Of a stretch of 64,000 nucleotides of DNA, positions 42,846 through 55,622 are shown in pieces. The DNA is taken from positions 36,730,467-36,794,466 of the forward strand of contig JBANSL010000004.1 in assembly GCA_037127255.1 (NCBI GenBank), in the 5' to 3' direction. Each line of letters opens with the position of its first letter. The first letter of the stretch is position 1. Both the position numbers and the translations under genes were made by a program. Source of the stretch: Persicaria tinctoria. Taxonomy: Eukaryota > Streptophyta > Magnoliopsida > Caryophyllales > Polygonaceae. The notes below the pieces were generated by a model. The model had not been told where the DNA came from and searched no databases. It saw only the letters and a list, made by a program, of their open reading frames with translations.

Positions 42846-44062
42846 AGGCCCTAGGGGGCTCAGTTTTATGAATTCCAGATCACGATTCAATTTCGGAGAC
42901 GATTAGTTAGTTCCACAGAGAAGTTTAGGAGTTCTAAGGTTTTTAGGGTTTTGGCTTTCTGCGAAAGTTGATTGCCAGGATTGTAAAGGCTTTGAATTTA
43001 GTTTTAATGCAATTTAGTTCTTTTCATCAATCAATGTCTGCGATTGCGATGAGGCGTGAGTAGTCAACCCACTTTTGGGGCTGGGGTGAGCCCAACGGTG
43101 GCCATGTGAGGGGATGCAATAAAGGTCAGATCTTTTGTGCGATTCATCTTCTATCCCTATAAACATGATTCTTTTGCGAGATTTGAAGGTGATCCTTGTT
43201 TGTGTTATTGAAGCGAAAGTGATCTTAATGCAACTTGGATTAATTATGTGAAAAAGGGTTAGTAACAATTAGGGTTTATGCGAAAGCCTCTATATGCCTA
43301 TTTGTTAATGACGAAAGTTATTTGATGGAAAGCATGATCTTTTGTGCCTTTATGTGTTACTTTGCATGGTTATCGTTGTGGTGTTGAAACCCTGGCCTTG
43401 GAGGTCTTTTAATATACTGAGTTTATTTTCATAAAAAATCTGAGTTTTAATTCTGCAATTTATATTTTCTGTCTTTCTTGTCGACCTAGAGTAGTGCTTT
43501 GTCGATCTCGAGGAAGCTGTGGTCGAGATCGAGTAGGACTCGGTCTAGGTCGAGTGGGTTTTCTTCTGTTTTTGTCGATTTTCACTTTCTGTTGTTCACT
43601 GTCTTGTCGATCTCGAGGAGCTGTTGTCGAGATCGAGTACGCCTTTGCCTTTGCTTTTCGTTGTTGCTTTGCTTTGTTTTTTTGCTTTGTCTTTGCTTTA
43701 TTTCTTGCTTGTTCTTTGCTTTTGTTTTAGTTGCCCTTGCCGGGTTTATTTGTTTCTTTCCTTTTTGTGTTTCTGTCCTTTTTGCTGCTTCTGTGAGAAT
43801 TTACAGCTACCTAAGAACTGCTGACGTGCTTCCTCGTGGATTCGATCCTGACTTTTCTCTTACTACAACGGGAGGAAGTCTTGTATTATTTGCTGAGACA
43901 GGGAAGTCAGTCTGAACTTTATTCTATATTTATTTCATACTTGACCATCCTCCTGCAACAACACAAGACTTTGTAGAAATGGAGTTTGATCATGTGCACA
44001 ATTTCTGCAACACTCTTGCTCTTGTTCTCAAATGCCTTCTCGTTTCTAGCCTTCCAGATTTG

Positions 44063-45749
44063 TTAAATTGTTGTAGCAAAGGCCACTCTTCTTGACTTGG
44101 AGCGCCACCCTTTTCCCTTTGCTTCTTTCTTTAGCCATTTGAGCCCACTTTTGAGGGTATTCATCCCACGCCATATTCCAAGCCAGCTCTTAACCTGTGT
44201 CCACACAACAGAAGAGAGATCACAAGCAAAGAAAATGTGTTCATGTGATTCCAAGGCAGAGTTACAAAAATGACAGTTTAAGTGTACTTCCCTTGTTTTG
44301 ATCATGTCATTTTTGCAAGCCTCCTTCGTGCTGATAGATCTATCCCATACTACTGAATGCCAGGGGGGTTTGGGGATCTTCCTCCTGAAGTAGTTATAAG
44401 AAGCCTCAATTTGGAACTTTCCACCTTGTACCCAGCTCTGTAGTGTTGTTGTTGCTTCTTCAGTTGATCCTGCAGATATTAGTAGAGCATCTCTAATAGC
44501 CAACAGTTTTTTAATAAGCGGGGAGTCATTCTTAGAGTGCACTTGCCATTTTCAAATACTCCCCTCTTTTATATATTGATGATGTATCCATCTAATCCAG
44601 AGGCTATCTTTTTTCCTAATAATGTCCCAAAGTAATCTAGATAGAAAATCATCATTCCATGTTTTGAGATCTTTTAAACCCAATCCCCCCTCATCTTTGG
44701 GTAAGCAAACATCCTTCCATCTAATTCTATGGGACTTCCACAAGAACTTAGCACAAATTCTGTTAATATTATCAATAAGAGTTGAGGGAGAGGGGACTAT
44801 TGAAAACCAAAAAGCCTGTATTCCTTGTAAAACAGTTCTAATTAATTCAACCCTCCCTGCATATGACAAAGTTTTAGAGTTTCAGTAGCTGATATTTGTG
44901 ACCATTTTGTCCATAAGAGGGGAGAATTGAGACACTGTTAGTTTTCCAGAAGAGATAGGTATGCCCAGGTATCTAAAAGGGAAGACTCCTTGGGAGAAGC
45001 CTGTTCTATTTGCTATATACTGCTTGTCTTCCATATTAGCACCAGCTAGAAAATAAGAGGATTTTGTGGGGCTAATTTAGAGCCCAGAAACTGCAGAGAA
45101 ATGGTCAAGACAGTCAAGCAAAACACCCATTGAGGCCTTATCACCTCTAGAGAGCATAATCAGATCATCAACATAGGCTAGGTGTGTTATCTTTAGGAGA
45201 TCACATTTAGGGTAAATTCAAGTAGCCTAGTTTTGCATCTTAATAATCTGGAGAGGTAATCTAGAGAGAAGACAAAGAGTAAAAGGGATATGGGGTCTCA
45301 TTGCCTAAGACCCCTCTTTCCATGAAAGAAACCATGCAGGCTACCATTAACATTAATAGAAAAGGAAGGAGAGCACACACATTCCATCACCCAATGAATG
45401 AATTTAGGAGGGAAGTTTAAGTGCACAAGCATTTGGGTGATAAATTTCCAAGAGATGGTGTCATAAGACTTTCTTAAATCTAAGTTAAGAATGCATCTAG
45501 GACTGATCCTCTTTCTTGTGTATTTTCTTATAAGTTCCTGGAGAAGAAAAATATTTTCAGACATGACTCTATCCTCTAAGAAACCAATTTGAGATGAAGA
45601 AATTAAATCTATAAGGACAGGCCTTAGTCTACTAGTGAGCAGTTTAGTTATGACTTTATAAGAGACATTACAACATGAAATTGGTCTAAAGTTATTGACA
45701 GTCTTAGCATTACTAGTCTTAGCAATAAGGGCAATAGTTGTGTGATGAT
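44063..45749 (-). pseudogene. LINE ORF2: reverse transcriptase C-terminal half and zf-RVT domain
   Basis: In order on the minus strand: a stretch reading NNFRPISCCNVSYKVITK, then (45298-45564) CILNLDLRKSYDTISWKF, the RT A motif of plant L1 elements. The segment with the catalytic YxDD box lies in a frame-broken stretch (about 45130-45190, where one frame reads LAYVDDLIMLS). 44552-44869 has MSYAGRVELIRTVLQGIQAFW and CLPKDEGGLGLKDL. 44063-44542 has the zf-RVT domain (CHFCNSALESHEHIFFACDL). No endonuclease; it lies in the missing 5' part. Several stops; inactive. Confidence 0.85.
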
Positions 45750-46213
45750 GGGTATCTTCGCTGGGAAGACATGGATGATGCTACCTATGATATCGTTGAT
45801 CAAGAAGTCCGTAGGAGATATCAAAAGAAAAAAGCTTGAGAGATCGCTCAAAAACAAGAAGTCGAACGGAGGGCTGCGTTAGAAGATGTTCGTGTCATAG
45901 TAGAAAATCTCTTCACCGAGATAAAAACGTGGTCCCCTCTTAAGAACGAAACCCTCCCTGTACCCCCATCAGTGGTTCCCTCATCGGTGTGTGATCATGG
46001 TTCCTACCCCCGATGTGCCTATACCTATTGTCGATTCCAAGGCTCCTGGAATCTCAACAACCATATCTAAAACATCGCCGACCACCCCAAAATTTCTCCA
46101 AATCATGGACACCCCATGGATGGATGCCACACCAAAAATCTTGTCATGCTTGCCATTTGTGTTTCCATCACCGAAATTCATGGGCGAAGAGGATAATGAC
46201 CTCGAATCCTTTT

Positions 46214-46227
46214 CAAGGGGGAGAGGA
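46214..46227 (+). other. Polypurine tract of element E
   Basis: CAAGGGGGAGAGGA directly before the 3' LTR. Confidence 0.85.
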
Positions 46228-47080
46228 TGATGTGATCATATTACCATATGAGCATGAGTCACACGAAATCTCAATTGAGGAAACAACTTGGCGATACATC
46301 GGTATTATGGATCCACCAGACTTTATAAAATTCCGATTAAAGCCTATGAACACTTGTTGGAAATCTATTTTAAGTGGCTACAACTTCTATGAAGAAACCT
46401 TTTGCCAAATCAGCCTTGAAGATAACCGAAATTGTTGTTCTCTACAACAGTATGAACTCTGACAGCTTGTTGGAAATGTTTTTATTGAAGACGGAACACA
46501 TTCAATGAAACCGAATAAATTCGTGCAAACAAGATGCGTAATTTAATATATATTGACGGTATTGAAGGTTGTCGACTCTTCACCTTTCCGCCCCTTGGTA
46601 TCCAACTTCATTTTCCATCATTTCGAGAGACCTTTTATATTACCCGCTCAATAAGTGTTTTAACTAGTCTTTGGCCTTACATTTAGTATTATTTTTTCCT
46701 ATATAAAGAGCTTCTATGCTCATTTAGATATCAGATTGGAGATTAATGAATAGTGTGTTTCCTTTGAATCGAGATGATTCTAAATTGTTGTTGGTGAGAT
46801 GCCTTCAACGTCCTGTGAGGTGAGATGCCAAAGAGAAACCCGTTCGTTGAATCATTACCGATGAGATGCTTGTGATTGATTCCCAAACAAAGACTCAATC
46901 ATTCGAAAGTAAGATTCCGATGTTTGAGAGAGTGAGTTTTGTAGATCTTGTGGTGAGATGCTCCAAGATCTAGAAATTCATATCCTTGTCTTTTATTTCC
47001 TATAAATCCCCAAAAATCACCCCACAAAAAGAGTGTTCGAAATTTTGAGGCTTGGTCGATCAATCTTTTGGGTTTCATCA
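46228..47080 (+). repeat. 3' LTR of element E
   Basis: 853 bp; keeps the original TGATG start. It differs from the 5' LTR at several dozen positions by eye, clearly more than the A pair, so E is older than A. Confidence 0.9.
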
Positions 47081-47085
47081 GGTCG

Positions 47086-48077
47086 GGACATATAGTAACG
47101 TCGGAGTTGACATTGTGGTATGAAAAAACTCCCAAAAATATGTTAAATCGGATGTTGTTAATTAGGCCATCTATAAATACCGCAACACTTGTTCCTCGAG
47201 GCACGTCGACTGCCATACACGAAATACACATCAAAGCATCAAGCCCTAATTGCTTTGTTAAATATGGCATGTTCAGTGATGGGACCTGTTTCATTGTTGA
47301 AGTTTGAAGACATAGTCGTCCGCCTAAAGATGATGCTTGAAACTGCAAGCACAGGAACTATAAGCATTTATTTTGATGCAATCTATTTTTTGTGCAGGTT
47401 TGTCGTATCCTGGAGATGTCAACAGAGTTGCAGTTCGGGTATAAAGAGTGTGACGATGACCCAGCGTCGTACTATATACGGATCACTGAGCAGATAATGG
47501 ATTTGCTGATCGTTTTGAATGACGACGTGTCTCCGCCGTGTTGTCGTAGAGTATGCAGTTGATAAAGTAGTGTGCCCTGTCCAAGATGAGATGATGACAT
47601 ATGCATTCCAGCAGGTGCAGATTATGATATACCCAAACATTCCTAAAGAGTATGTCGGTAGTTGTTCGGTTTAATACAACAACCCTTGCTGAAATGTTAA
47701 TTTTAAAAATGTTTGTAACTTTCGATTTGGCGCCATCTGATGTTCGTTTTTCTTGAATGATTTTTTTTTGGTTTCTATGTCTTTATAACAACAAACATTC
47801 AACTGTCAACTCTTAACTTCATAGACAAGAAAACAAACAAATACAACACGGATAATAACAACTTTTATGACTCCTAAACATGGTGTAGGGGACGACGTTC
47901 CTAAACCCGCAATGCTCTAAATCTATCAAATTGGTTTTAGAAGCAAGTATCCCATCCCTTGACGCTCGGTTGATGGTATGTCGTCCATTCATGCATTGGA
48001 GGAGGTAAAGGAGCGTTGGGATGTAACCATATCTACAATAAGTATATTAGAATGTTAAGTTTGGTAATTTATGAATG
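47086..48077. other. Element Z, left interior
   Basis: Subterminal repeats to about 47130, then a plus-strand frame fragment near 47400-47560 (MSTELQFGYKECDDDP, then YYIRITEQIMDLLIVLNDD) of protein-like composition that I do not recognise. AT-rich sequence follows. Confidence 0.4.
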
Positions 48078-50762
48078 TTAATTTGTGGTTGAAGCGAGAG
48101 TAATATATATCATACTTACCGCTGCGAAATGATCTTGGTTCCCGATGCAGGCCAAGCCTAGTATGGCCTCGTGAGGGAGGCATGTGAACGACATGTGGCA
48201 AGACGAGACGATAAGTCGAACCTGGTAGATGGTTGTGAAAATAAGACCCATGATCGGTAGCTCGATCCAGTGTGTTCGGTCACCTCCTACTATGCCAGAG
48301 TAACTCTGCAGGTCAACAAACTCTCGCACCGAATACCCTGTCATGTAACAACCAGCGTAAATTTGATTGTTCTGTTCCAAATGGTTTCATAGTAACACTT
48401 TCATATTTGCGAACCGTGCCTCCCCTGGTCGTAACATCAGTTGCGCCAAATATCCGCAGTGACCATCTCCCACGGTGTTGACGGTTGCTACAATATGCTT
48501 GAACATAAAAGGGTCTACATTGTTGTGGCCTCAGCTAAAACCCCAGTATTGTGTGTCATACAGAGGTCGGGACTGTTTGTCCCGACCACGGCGACCTGAT
48601 TTGGCTTCCTCCCTTTCAAAATTCACCCGATATTCCTCATATCGCAAGGGATTAGTTCTGCACGGGTTCCTCCTCCCTCTAGGTCTGCCCTTTGAACATA
48701 CGCTACCACGCTCGGGTGGGTGCAGATTAGGGTCACAGGTAGCATTGGAGGCAGTGTACGAAGTCGACATGTCATAGGGTAAGACCGCATTTTCCGATTC
48801 ATCCCACCTCAGATCACTCCAAAATGGGTGGATGTCGTCGGGTGATATTGGAACTCCTTCAGCAACACAACGCTGAACGTGGTGCACACACGAAAGCCTA
48901 GAGCAAATCCTCCAATACTGGTCAGTGCACTCTATCGGTACTTTACTATCGACAACGGTCCCCCAATGATCGTAGAGATATTCGAAACACTTCTTCGAAA
49001 CCATGTGCTTAACCTCTTCGAATAAGAGGAAGTTCTGTGCGTTAGTTGGCCATTTGAAACGATCTATCTCCAAGATAGTCTGGAGCTCATGCACCTAATA
49101 TTCATTCACTAAATGAATGGCATCCACCACGACACAAAAATCACATTTGGACGAGTGCAATGCTTCCTTCAACACTTTATGATGGCCTTCAATCCTACCT
49201 GATATATATAATGTGCTCGAGGTGAACAAATGTCGAAATGTAGTAAAGGAGTGACAAGGGTAACGACGGAAATGATATTCGTACCTATTGCTTGTCCTCG
49301 TTCCAAAGTTCAAGACGTGATCGGTGTGCATCTGACAAGGCTCATCTGGTGGATGAGCCACACTGCTTTCAAATACTCCATGACCCCGGGTACGACTCGC
49401 CATTGGCCTTGAGGCTATTGCCGGCGCTGCTCGATCGACTCCTCCTAAGAAGATGAGAATAAACCCCACACGTGATTCCTGAATAGAACTGCATGTTTCA
49501 GATTCTGTGTAATCTTCAAAGTGGCCTTTTCACACCTACGAGTTACATGTAACCAACACGGTATATGTTTCACATTGGGGAAGACGACCCTAAGTGCAGC
49601 GAGAAGACCCAGCTCTCGATCTCTCATGATCGAATCAGGTACGTTACCCTGAAGAATAACACGTAGGTTGTTGAGCACCCAAGCGTACGTGTTCTCGTCC
49701 TCATGAGCCATAAAGGCATAGGCGATGCAAAAGTTATTTCCCATTGGCGTTAAGCTGAATATCTTGCACAGCGCGACGTTGTGCCAGTGGACGCAGTGTA
49801 GCAATGTACTCACATTAGCATAACACTCTATATGGAAGAAATGTACGAAGACATAGGTTATAGTACTTATGCATTGGTCTTGTACCTACTATCCATAACG
49901 ATGACGTATGGGTATTTGTTCAAGAGACGAATCCCATCCGGGTGTGCGAGAAAAAGGTCATTCAATACGTTTAATCATCTGGGCTTCTCTTGAATTCGTA
50001 GTAGTAGCCCCTTTGTCGGAGACGATGGAGGGTATCTTGGGTCATCGTTCGATTTCCTCTCTCTTCAACGGCGAGCTTGTTGAGGATGTTCCCTAGTGAT
50101 CGCGTTGAGGTGACGCTATTCGCATCTTCTTGTCGTAGCCCGTATGCGATGGCCTTCGGCGAGGTTCCTATGTCTTTCATCCACTTGCACATTTTATTCT
50201 CCCCTTGTGTCATCCTTCCCGCGTAAGTATTACCCTTCAATCGGTGAGGGAGGTGATGGTTGTACGTTCCATTTTGCACGGTCATCGTCCACATACCCAG
50301 TCCCCTCTCATGACTAAGTAAGGAGAACGGGCAGTTGCTTAGTTTGCTCTGTGTGCTGCAAATCTGGTTCCCCCTTCTGCGAAACACCCTATATTGCTCG
50401 CACGCTAACAACACGCCACTCGGTCGGTTTGCAACACTAGACCACAATTGCTTGATTACTAAGACCATGTTGTGCTTCACGCCAAGTTGCTTAAAATGGT
50501 CGACCATTTTATTACGGCATTGCCAAATACGGGCGTTGGTAAACGCAATTGTAAAGTCTAGAAACTGGATAAAGACATAAGAAAGTATATGCACTTGATT
50601 TTACTTGAATTATATATCCTTCAGGTTGAACTGGATACATATAACAACATAGAGGCAGAGAATACATACATAGGATTTTACCCGTGGGACAACATTTCTT
50701 CGTGGTGCGGGAGCTTTATCTCGTGCCACCTCCATCACACGTTCACTTTCAAAGGATGACAT
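48078..50762 (-). pseudogene. Mutator-like transposase of element Z
   Basis: A first ATG at 50762 opens a short exon (MSSFESERVMEVARDK). After a probable intron the next part (49971-50594) is an N-terminal DNA-binding-type region (CPFSLLSHERGLGMWTMTV). The MULE catalytic domain follows: YPYVIVMDSRYKTN near 49870 holds the first Asp, and 49445-49813 has TPMGNNFCIAYAFMAHEDE, then IMRDRELGLLAAL with the second Asp, and VFPNVKHIPCWLHV. 49095-49469 has RIEGHHKVLKEALHSSKCDF. 48531-49094 is the C-terminal region, ending in a basic GRPRGRRNP stretch. Numerous stops and frameshifts; inactive. It would cut and paste elements of the Z family. Confidence 0.85.
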
Positions 50763-50785
50763 TTCCTCTCTACATATGAAATTAT

Positions 50786-51596
50786 TGAAGGTTCGATAAT
50801 GTAAAACAAAGTAATATAGAAATACTCAAGAAGGGGGGTTGAATAGAGTATGTCGGTTTTTCGCAGATAGTCTCAAGAGTTTTGAAGCTCGTGCGAAACC
50901 CTTTGAGATTAGACTTAGTATTTTCTCTGAAAACCTGAATCACAAAGTTAAACAATCGAACAAAGTGCGGAAATAAGGTAAAGCAGTACATAAAGGACTC
51001 GAAGAATTGTTTACGAGGTTCGGCACGAACTTGGCCTACGTCCCCGCCTAGGGTTCTAACACAACCCTAGGATTCAACCGACTTTTATTGATTCACAAGA
51101 CTTAGGATCCTAGTAGCTCCCCGAGAAGCCTCTCTCCTATACAATTGCAATCTAGTTAACTCACGTTCCCTTGGAGTCCTAGACCAATCTAGAAGAGCCC
51201 CACCTCTCTATGCTATCTAGTACAATCCTCGTCGTTTTCTTTATATTGAAACAAATCGGTGCCTAAGGATCTTCACCAACGGCTAGACTTGATCATGGCT
51301 TGAGCTTGATCTTCTATCTTTGGAAACTTCGAAGGCCATGATCTTTTGATTTGAATCTTCTCCAATTTTCAACATATGGAAGGAAATAATATTCAAAAAT
51401 ACTTCCTGAAAGGTTAATGTATATATAATAATATAATGTAAGCATATAATAACATAAAATAATATTCGAACATAATATCATATAGAACAGGTTTTGTGTT
51501 TCATCAACACTATTAAAGCTTCAAGACCTTTGACACAAACATACTGTCAAGGTCTTTAAAACTTATTCCGATTTTCATCAAGGGAGGGAGTTATCG
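50786..51596 (-). repeat. 3' LTR of element G
   Basis: 811 bp; shorter than the 5' LTR because of a deletion of about 230 bp near 51230. Its last base pair has changed (TCG where the other LTR ends TCA). Confidence 0.9.
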
Positions 51597-51610
51597 ATCT
51601 CCTCCTTCCT
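51597..51610 (-). other. Polypurine tract of element G
   Basis: AGGAAGGAGGAGAT on the element strand, directly next to the 3' LTR. Confidence 0.85.
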
Positions 51611-51921
51611 GAAAGACAAGACCTATGCATCCCTGCAACTTAGCCAAGCAAATATAATCAAAGAAAAATCGGACTAAGTACCTGCATGGGTTAGACAAAT
51701 GTTGGATCATAAGTTAAAAAATATGAAATACATCCAACTGAAAACAAAACAAGGTCTTCCAAGACCTTTACAACAGTTAAAAAAGTTTTCAAGGTCTAAA
51801 CCACAACCGATCATCTCCCCCCTTTTGTCTTTCAACAAAGGGAGGAGGTAAAATAGTAACCAAAAGTTATGAAACAGTTTTCAAAAACCGGGATTGTTTC
51901 AGATTCAGGGATAGGGTAGGG

Positions 51922-53844
51922 TTAAGCTTCATTGTCCGGAGCATCATCAGTGAGCCTCGTCCACAGACCCTGCAACAGCTTGGTTATCCCGGTCATCTCC
52001 GTCATAAACTCCTTGTGCAGCTCCTTGAGATCCAGGCGAACTTCCTCCAAGCCCAACTCCAGGTTGTCCATGCGTTCATCAACGGCTGAGGCAGTGGGAA
52101 AAGCTTTTGAAGGAGAGGCAAGACTCCAAGTCCCTTGGGGTGACCGAGTGAGGCCAATCTTTTCAAGGCTCTTGGAGTCGAACTTTCCCATATGACGTTG
52201 TTGTTCTTCATTTTTTAAATTGATTCCAGAAGCTTTGAAGATATGGGTTAAAAGGGTGGCAAAGGGGAAGGGAGTTCCTTTTCTGGCTTTTCTAGCATGA
52301 GCCATGGATCCAAGGATAGTGTTGCCCAGATCAATGTCAAGGCCATTTAGGATTTGGTAAAGTAGGACCATGGCATTATCAGTAAGGAGCGAGCCAGAGT
52401 TAAGACGGGGTAAGAGGCAACGAACAATGATGTTAAAGATAATTTTTGCCTCTAAGGTAAGGGATGAGTGGGTTAGCTGCTTTGAGGTGCTGGTGAATGC
52501 TTCGGGAATGAGATATTTGGATCGAGCAAGGGTGATGCACTATTCTTTTGTGGGGTTCTCGGGAGAGGGTGGACAAGGTATAGGTAGGCCAAGAAAATCA
52601 GCAAAGTCAATGGAGTTGAAAGAGATTCTAACCCCTTTGACGATGGATTCCAAAAACCAACCGTCGACATTGTTTTTGGCTTTTAGGTTTATGTAGAACA
52701 GGCAGGTGAGTTGGGGATAATAGACAGATTCAAGGTTGAGAAGGGTCCAGGCAGGGGATTTTTTTAGTAGAGAGATGCAAGGTAAGTTCAAAGCTTCAAA
52801 GAACTCAAGATCTAAAAAATCAGAACAATAAATCCTACGAGTTCGAAACTCATCTACCCACTTTTCAGCCGTTTCAACATTTTCAAACCATGAAGAAGGT
52901 AAGGATTGATTTACTTGGATGTAGGCGGGTGGATCAGTATTCTTTCTGCGAGCAAGTGTTGGAGCAACCCTCTTGGCATGCGCCTCAAAGTCTCTGAGGG
53001 TACCCTTCCTGGTACGCTTTGGAGAAGGAGGCTTGGCAGCAGCCTGGGCTTTCCGCTTCTTTGGAGACGGGGGAGAAGGAGGAGGAGAAGGAGAGGGAAT
53101 AGGTTCAGGCTCCTCATCCTCTTCTTCCTCTGACCCCGAGTCCTCAACAGACCCTGCGTCGTCTCCATCAACATCCTCATCGTCCCTGGATTCGTCTTGC
53201 TCCTCGTCTTCTTCCTTACGTTCCTCTTCAGAAGGAACCTCCTTGAGAGCCTCAGCCTCGGCTTCCTTTTGGATTCTCTCAGCTTCCTCCTCGACCAGCT
53301 TCCTTGCAAGCTCGACCTCCTCCTTGGCCTTTTTCTTCCTTAAAGCTTCTTCTTCGGCTTCCTTGGTTGCATCCCTTTCCAGAATAGCATCAAGATCCTC
53401 TTCTTCTTCTTCCTCATCCACCTCCTCAGCGATGACCTTCCTTTTCCCTTTCTGCTTTGCACTGAGAGGCTTCTTAGCAGAGCGTTTTTGAGAGCTCTTG
53501 GGTACTGTAGTCGTGCTCTCAGCGATGGTGCTCTGGACAATAGCAGGAACGATGACTTGAGGAGTGCGTTCAGGTGTAGGGGAAGTAGAAGTGGCCTGGC
53601 GTCCATTGGGGGTGGCGTCAAGTCTTTTGGGAGTGGAAGCTTTCTTTGATTTGGGAGCTATGGAGGTAATCGGCTAGGGTTTCAGGATAGTTTGAGAGGT
53701 TGAAGAAAGAGATTTGGAAGAGTTTGGATAAGTCTGAATTGGTGAAGAAAGAGATTTGGAAGAGTGAGGAAATGGAGTTGATGGGACGTGTTTAGAGTTC
53801 CAAGGATGGGTAATGATAACATTGCTAATTTGAAAAGTTTCCAT
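51922..53844 (-). pseudogene. Third ORF (env-like position) of element G
   Basis: One frame of 641 codons from the ATG at 53844, broken only by stops at 53674-53676 and 52540-52542. The N-terminal part is Ser/Thr/Pro-rich, then very acidic (a long Glu/Asp block around 53400 and again near 53170). Then comes a basic KKRKAQAAAKPPSPKRTRK stretch that could be a nuclear signal. A globular region follows (residues about 240-430: SSWFENVETAEKWVDEF, then DFADFLGLPIP) of the kind called putative plant transposon protein. The last 150 residues are helical. I see no clear membrane segment, so a true envelope role is not supported. The third ORF is known in SIRE/Maximus elements; its function is not established. 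Confidence 0.75.
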
Positions 53845-54099
53845 TCAAAATTCAAATCAACCCATTAAAATAGGAGGGAAATAACCGAAATATTTTGTTC
53901 CAACAATAAAATATCTCAACGGATGGAAATAAAATGTAACATAAATAAATTATTTGAAATCCGATAAAAATAATACTTGATCAAATATCTAAAAAGATAT
54001 TAACCAAATATATACGATCCGATATCTGTTTTCTACCATTCTGTTCATAAACCTTGACATAGAACTCAAGGGTCTTGACATTGAGTAGAATTTATCTTT

Positions 54100-55530
54100 C
54101 GTAAAGGGAAAGCTCACCCTACGAAAGTGCATCCTTGTTAAGCATCCCAATCTCTCGTCTAATGAAGGTGAACCTGTCCTCTACCAAAGGCTTAGTAAAA
54201 ATGTCATCCCATTGATAATAAGTTGAAATAAAAGAAATGGACACATCACCTTTTTTGACATGGTCTCTAATGAAATGATGCCTTACATCAATATGTTTGG
54301 TCCTTGAATGTTAAACAGGATTCTTCGTGATTGATATGGCACTTCTATTTTCACACTTAATGGGAATGCCTTTGAGGTTGATGCCAAGATCTCGCATTTG
54401 TTGAGCTATCCAAAGGATTTGGGAGCAGCATGCTCCAACTACTATGTATTCGGCTTCTGCAGTAGATAGGGCAACTGAGTTTTGTTTCTTAGAATGCCAG
54501 CTGTTCAAAGATTCTCCTAAGAATTGGCAAAATCCTGATGTGCTCTTCCTATCCACTTTATAGCCTGCAAAATCTGCATCAAAATACCCGATTAATGTGA
54601 AATCCTTTTGCTTTGGGTACCATAGTCCAAGATCCTTAGTTCCATTGAGATAACGAAAGATCCTCTTCACAGCCACGAGGTGAGATTCATTAGGATCAGC
54701 TTGAAACCTAGCACACATGCAAACACTAAACATGATGTCAGGTCTACTAGCTGTAAGATATAGTAAAGATCCAATCATTCCTCGATACTCCTTTTGATTG
54801 ACACTCTTTCCAGTCTTGTCTTGATCTAGAGAGAATGTGGAGCTCATGGGAGTCTTGGCTGCTTTGGATTGATCCATCTTGAACTTCTTCAAAAGATCCT
54901 TAGTGTACTTGCTTTGGTTGACAAAGATCCCTTTCTTGGATTGATGAACTTGTAATCCCAAAAAGAAATTGAGTTCACCCATCAAGCTCATCTCAGATTC
55001 ATTGTACATAATGTCAGAAAATTCCTTGCACAAAGATGTGTTAGTAACACCAAATAATATATGATCAACGTAATTTTGAATGATCAAAATGTCCTTTCCT
55101 TTGTTCTTGATAAAAAGAGTCTTGTCGATCAACCCCCTTTTAAAATCATTTTCTAAAAGACATTTTGACAAGCGCTCATACCAAGCTCTTGGGGCTTTTT
55201 TCAAACCATAAAGCGCTTTGTCAAGTTTAAACATGATTAGGAAATTCCAAACTTTCAAAACCTGGGGGATGAGCCACATATACTTTTTCCTCTAAGAAAC
55301 CATTAAGCAAAGCACACTTGACATCCATTTGATATAACTTAATGCTCATAAAAGATGCAAATGCTAATAAAATGCGAATGGCTTCAAGTCTGGCTACGAG
55401 AGCAAAGGTCTCCTCGTAGTCAGTACCTTCCTCTTAATTGTAGCCTTGACCAACAACCCTTGCTTTGTTCCTCACGATCTTTCCATTCTCATCTAACTTG
55501 TTTCGAAATACCCATCGTGTGCCAATGACT
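54100..55530 (-). pseudogene. Reverse transcriptase and RNase H of element G
   Basis: The main frame 54311-55279 (322 codons) starts within RT: KLDKALYGLKKAPRAWYERL, then the catalytic box, which reads YVDH at residues 70-73 instead of YVDD, so the second catalytic Asp is lost. It continues with a thumb (KIFRYLNGTKDLGLWY-like) and RNase H (YFDADFAGYKVDRKSTSGF, then ALSTAEAEYIVVGA). Upstream RT sequence (55280-55530) and the C-terminal end (54100-54310) are in other frames. Ty1-type (RVT_2) RT. Confidence 0.88.
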
Positions 55531-55622
55531 GATTGATACTTTGGTCTAGGCTTCAAGGTCCAGACTTTGTTCCTTTCAAATTCGTTAAGCTCACTTTGTA
55601 TAGCAATGATCCAGTCTGGCTC

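Larger units (their letters stand above)
41843..43963 (+). repeat. Element D: solo LTR of the A family, inserted in the LINE
   Basis: 2121 bp, TGTTGTGAGC to GCAACAACA, with a perfect CAAGA duplication at 41838-41842 and 43964-43968 and no interior, so it arose by recombination between two LTRs. It is oriented opposite to A. It keeps a longer U3 start than either A LTR and so shows what each of them has lost. Confidence 0.93.
41292..45749 (-). mobile_element. LINE (L1-type), 5' truncated, in element E
   Basis: The minus strand carries L1-type RT and zf-RVT sequences at 44063-45749. Its 3' end at 41292 shows as a run of nine T on the plus strand (poly-A of the LINE). The left third is 3' noncoding sequence split by solo LTR D. 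5' truncation near 45749 is usual for LINEs. I could not find the target duplication. Confidence 0.8.
41258..46227 (+). pseudogene. Small ORF of element E, split by the LINE
   Basis: The left piece begins ATG at 41258 (MSRRSRFEPLS). The right piece from about 45750 reads DGYLRWEDMDDATYDIVDQE, then after one stop ERRAALEDVRVIVENLFTEI. The charged, helical sequence resembles the short gag-like products of small LTR elements, but I do not recognise a family. It ends before the purine tract at 46214-46227. Confidence 0.45.
40338..47080 (+). mobile_element. Element E: small LTR element with tRNA-Met primer site, holding a LINE
   Basis: LTRs of 851 and 853 bp (40338-41188 and 46228-47080) have TGATG ... 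CATCA ends; the first base of the left LTR has mutated to G. The duplication GGTCG is perfect at 40333-40337 and 47081-47085. The primer site, purine tract and remaining ORF pieces all read on the plus strand. Without the LINE and solo LTR the interior is only about 0.55 kb with no pol, so it is a small non-autonomous element; superfamily cannot be assigned. Confidence 0.9.

Noticed and set aside
41843..43963. D and A as the two LTRs of one huge element
   Set aside because: They are in opposite orientation, and D has its own perfect CAAGA duplication.
53340..53621. Separate gene in front of the G third ORF, and the plus-strand Ser-rich ORF at 52973-53491
   Set aside because: Both are out-of-frame or antisense readings of the single 641-codon frame.
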